From Phycisphaerae bacterium (GTDB lineage Bacteria > Planctomycetota > Phycisphaerae > Sedimentisphaerales > Anaerobacaceae), in assembly GCA_030601745.1 (NCBI GenBank), contig JAUWBI010000013.1:1-52368 (forward strand): a stretch of 52,368 nucleotides of DNA. Reading direction: 5' to 3'. This document shows, one piece after another, positions 50,739 through 52,368 of the stretch. Each line of letters opens with the position of its first letter. Positions within the stretch are counted from its first letter, which is position 1. Under the pieces are notes generated by a model, which saw nothing but the letters and a program-made list of their open reading frames with translations, was not told where the DNA came from and did no database searches. Made by a program: the position numbers and the translations under genes.

Positions 50739-50756
50739 ATAAAGGAGGTGTTCCTC

Positions 50757-51350
50757 ATGGCAACCGAAGCACAAATCCTCGCAAACCGCCTAAACTCCCA
50801 AAAATCGACCGGCCCACACACCTGCGAAGGCAAGGCCATCGTCTCACAAAACCCCGTCAAACACGGCCTTTTGGCCCGTCAGGCCGTAATCAACTCAGAA
50901 AGCCAGGCTGATTTTGACCTTTACCGCGACCGGATACTAAGCGAGCTGGCCCCCGCCACCCCTATGGAATCTATGTTCGCAGAACGCATTGTCAGTCTTT
51001 CCTGGCGGCTCAAACGGGCCGGCCGCATCCAGAACCAGACCATCGACGCCCTGAACGCAGATAATACCCCCAGCCCATTAGCCAAACTCACCCAATCCCT
51101 GTTTTTCAAAAAAAACGACCCATCGCAGGCCGCTCCGTCCACCTCGGCTCCCGACCTAACTCTTGGCCGTATGGCCATAAAGGACTTCTCAAATGCAAGG
51201 GTTCTCGACCGCCTCTTGATGTACGAACGCCGGATAGAGCACAGTCTCTACAAAACGCTCCTCGAGCTACAAAGACTCCACCTCATCAGAAAGCTGGATA
51301 CGGGATGTGAAATGCCATTGAACCAATATCGAAGATCCGGCGCCTTTTGA
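50757..51350 (+). CDS. MATEAQ-type planctomycete protein, unknown function
   Basis: A 197-residue protein beginning MATEAQILANRLNSQKSTGP, the recognisable start of a large planctomycete paralogous family (my recollection). ATG 50757 is chosen because AAAGGAGGTG sits 6 nt upstream; the in-frame GTG at 50748 overlaps that site. The N-terminal ~35 residues resemble an AT-hook-like basic segment; then LAERIVSLSWRLKRAGR-like and DFSNARVLDRLLMYERRIEH helices follow, all alpha-helical. The same frame stays open past two stops (TGA 51348, TAA 51360) through to 51926, suggesting a longer ancestral protein. Possibly DNA-associated; no evidence of activity. Confidence 0.72.
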   Translation: MATEAQILANRLNSQKSTGPHTCEGKAIVSQNPVKHGLLARQAVINSESQADFDLYRDRILSELAPATPMESMFAERIVSLSWRLKRAGRIQNQTIDALNADNTPSPLAKLTQSLFFKKNDPSQAAPSTSAPDLTLGRMAIKDFSNARVLDRLLMYERRIEHSLYKTLLELQRLHLIRKLDTGCEMPLNQYRRSGAF

Positions 51351-51807
51351 CGGAGTTAACCAATCCGGACTCAACCCATACAACCGGAGTTTATCCTCGA
51401 GAAGCTGCTCCTTGACCTCGAAACAGAGGACCCACAAATTCCTCGCTCTACTCTCTCCTATCGTCGCTCTACATCTGTCGAGAACCCTCTACAAATCGAC
51501 CCTTTTATGCAAAACAAAGCCAATTTACTGGATGCTCAAATGAACGTAAAGTCTTTTCATGCAGTGGATTATGAAAATAATTCCAATTGGACACTTGGTG
51601 AAAACAAACCCAATCAAAGCCAATTTCAAACAGGGCGCCTGCTTATTGACCCGATGTTGCCTCTTTACCCCGTTAGAAAGCCTGCTCTTTGGGCGGGTAT
51701 GATATTCTTTACAAATTTAATAACGCAGCGGGGATTTAATACCCCACCTGAGTTTTCTAACGGGGTTTACAAACCAGGCAATGTTCAGTATTATAACCGG
51801 CATATAC
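51351..51807 (+). repeat. Decayed extension of the MATEAQ frame with inverted-arm element
   Basis: After the stops at 51348 and 51360 the same reading frame encodes PEFILEKLLLDLETEDPQ and MQNKANLLDAQMNVKSFHAV..., ENKPNQSQFQTG, words that recur in planctomycete genomes at the end of this family (recollection). Inside it, CCCCGTTAGAAA (51668-51679) and TTTCTAACGGGG (51754-51765) bound 98 bp. I treat it as non-coding repeat/relic DNA ending at the tRNA gene. Confidence 0.55.
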
Positions 51808-51879
51808 GCCGATGTAGCTCAATGGTAGAGCACAGCTTTCGTAAAGCTGGGGTTGTGGGTTCGAATCCCTCCATCGGCT
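51808..51879 (+). tRNA. tRNA-Thr (anticodon CGT)
   Basis: A 72-nt tRNA: acceptor GCCGATG/CATCGGC, D arm AGCTC-AATGGTA-GAGC, anticodon stem CAGCT/AGCTG around TTCGTAA with CGT at 51840-51842, T arm GTGGG-TTCGAAT-CCCTC (one weak pair). Discriminator T; CCA not encoded. Confidence 0.93.
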
Positions 51880-51939
51880 GTGTACGATTATTAAGTCCCA
51901 GTTGCAATTGGTTGCAGAATATTTAAGAGGAGAAATCCG

Positions 51940-52368
51940 ATGAAGTGTTTAAATTGTGATAGCGAAATGATGAACAATTTGGTTCAAATCAAAAACGACC
52001 AGATTTCCTATGATGTATGTGAACCTTGTGGAAGTCTCTGGCTGGATGCCGGCGAGCTGGATAAAATGGCATTTCAGGTAAATGGAAGCATTGAATATAG
52101 TTCCAGAGACAAGCTGAAAGGCGTTTCCGAGCCAATCAAAAACTGTCCAAGATGTGATGCTACTACTTTAGACAAAGTATCGTTTATTGGCAGCGATATA
52201 GTCTTAGGCCGTTGTAGAAATTGTGGGGGTTTTTGGCTCGACGGAGGTGAGCTTGATTTAATCAATCGGGAACTGGAACAAATAATGCCTGTTAAAGGCA
52301 AAGGCTTCTCTGAATTCGTAAATAATGTTCATTTACCTTATTGGTATAAACGAGTACGAAGAAAAAGC
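51940..52368 (+). CDS. Zinc-ribbon (zf-TFIIB-like) protein, partial
   Basis: The frame starts at ATG 51940 (AGAGGAG 8 nt upstream) and is still open at the window end, 143 codons in. It contains two zinc-ribbon modules: KCLNCDSEMMN...CEPCGSLWLDAGELDKM and NCPRCDATTLDKV...CRNCGGFWLDGGELDLI. Each is CxxC-x(n)-CxxC followed by the W-L-D-x-G-E-L signature of zf-TFIIB domains. The region after them (FSEFVNNVHLPYWYKRVRRK) may lead into a membrane segment. Function unknown; the 5' end is complete and the 3' end is missing. Confidence 0.85.
   Translation, partial: MKCLNCDSEMMNNLVQIKNDQISYDVCEPCGSLWLDAGELDKMAFQVNGSIEYSSRDKLKGVSEPIKNCPRCDATTLDKVSFIGSDIVLGRCRNCGGFWLDGGELDLINRELEQIMPVKGKGFSEFVNNVHLPYWYKRVRRKS

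Noticed and set aside
51507-51926. 139-residue protein (MQNKANLLDAQMNV...)
   Set aside because: Its end runs through tRNA-Thr and it has no ribosome site; it is the decayed continuation of the MATEAQ frame or a repeat.

Overview
The window looks like a chromosomal segment of a Phycisphaerae-type planctomycete (MSBL9/Sedimentisphaerales-like), probably from a metagenome assembly. This is inferred from three secreted proteins ending in the short dockerin-like Asp-rich module of that group, a GLUG-repeat protein, a 1,998-residue subtilase/beta-helix mosaic, a member of the planctomycete family that begins MATEAQILANRLN, and many sugar-catabolic genes. No phylogenetic marker was searched, so this is a judgement.

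Layout: 1-1.2 kb is non-coding repeat DNA (a nested two-unit array, a 30-bp array and a heptamer array). 1.2-2.9 kb holds a GLUG-repeat secreted protein whose dockerin tail is cut off by a one-base frameshift. 3.2-10.9 kb is a minus-strand operon: Gfo/Idh/MocA oxidoreductase, SSS symporter, 3-hydroxyisobutyrate-dehydrogenase-like enzyme, and two URO-D-family proteins around an Nramp-like transporter. 10.9-13.9 kb has a small membrane protein and a secreted DUF5060/GH-A-like protein. The plus strand then carries dapB, the giant subtilase, a GH116 lipoprotein, and (after a divergent CPBP protease) murA, followed by a dockerin-bearing protein, a small membrane protein and a sugar isomerase-like protein. 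30.2-34.5 kb is a more AT-rich block (aspartyl protease/DUF5678 pair, Tat-exported TIM barrel, ABC exporter, permease) with attC-like sites. 34.8-48.7 kb is a minus-strand uronate/aldonate cluster: HAD, gnd, SDR, HAD, LarA-like epimerase, HEAT/thioredoxin protein, unknown, gnd, uxaC, with tRNA-Tyr and a VanZ-like gene beyond it. 48.9-52.4 kb holds a phosphofructokinase remnant, a cupin, an HNH fragment, repeats, the MATEAQ gene, tRNA-Thr and a zinc-ribbon gene cut by the window end.

Functionally the most coherent part is the uronate cluster. UxaC makes fructuronate, the SDR probably reduces it to mannonate, the LarA-type enzyme could epimerise mannonate to gluconate, and two 6-phosphogluconate dehydrogenases would drain 6-phosphogluconate into the pentose phosphate pathway; the needed kinase is not visible. 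The cluster shows its history: two HAD and two gnd genes, a broken second uxaC, and a 118-bp direct repeat around an inserted gene.

The most unusual non-coding signals are (1) a 23-27 bp GC-rich palindrome found four times, twice as 27-bp in-frame insertions inside genes (dapB and the Gfo/Idh gene) and once at a stop codon; (2) tandem arrays with an exact 7-bp period but different sequences in at least eight places, one inside a lipoprotein gene; (3) paired inverted arms CCCCGTTAGAAA/TTTCTAACGGGG bounding 60-100 bp segments; and (4) the nested 60-bp/22-bp array at the left edge.
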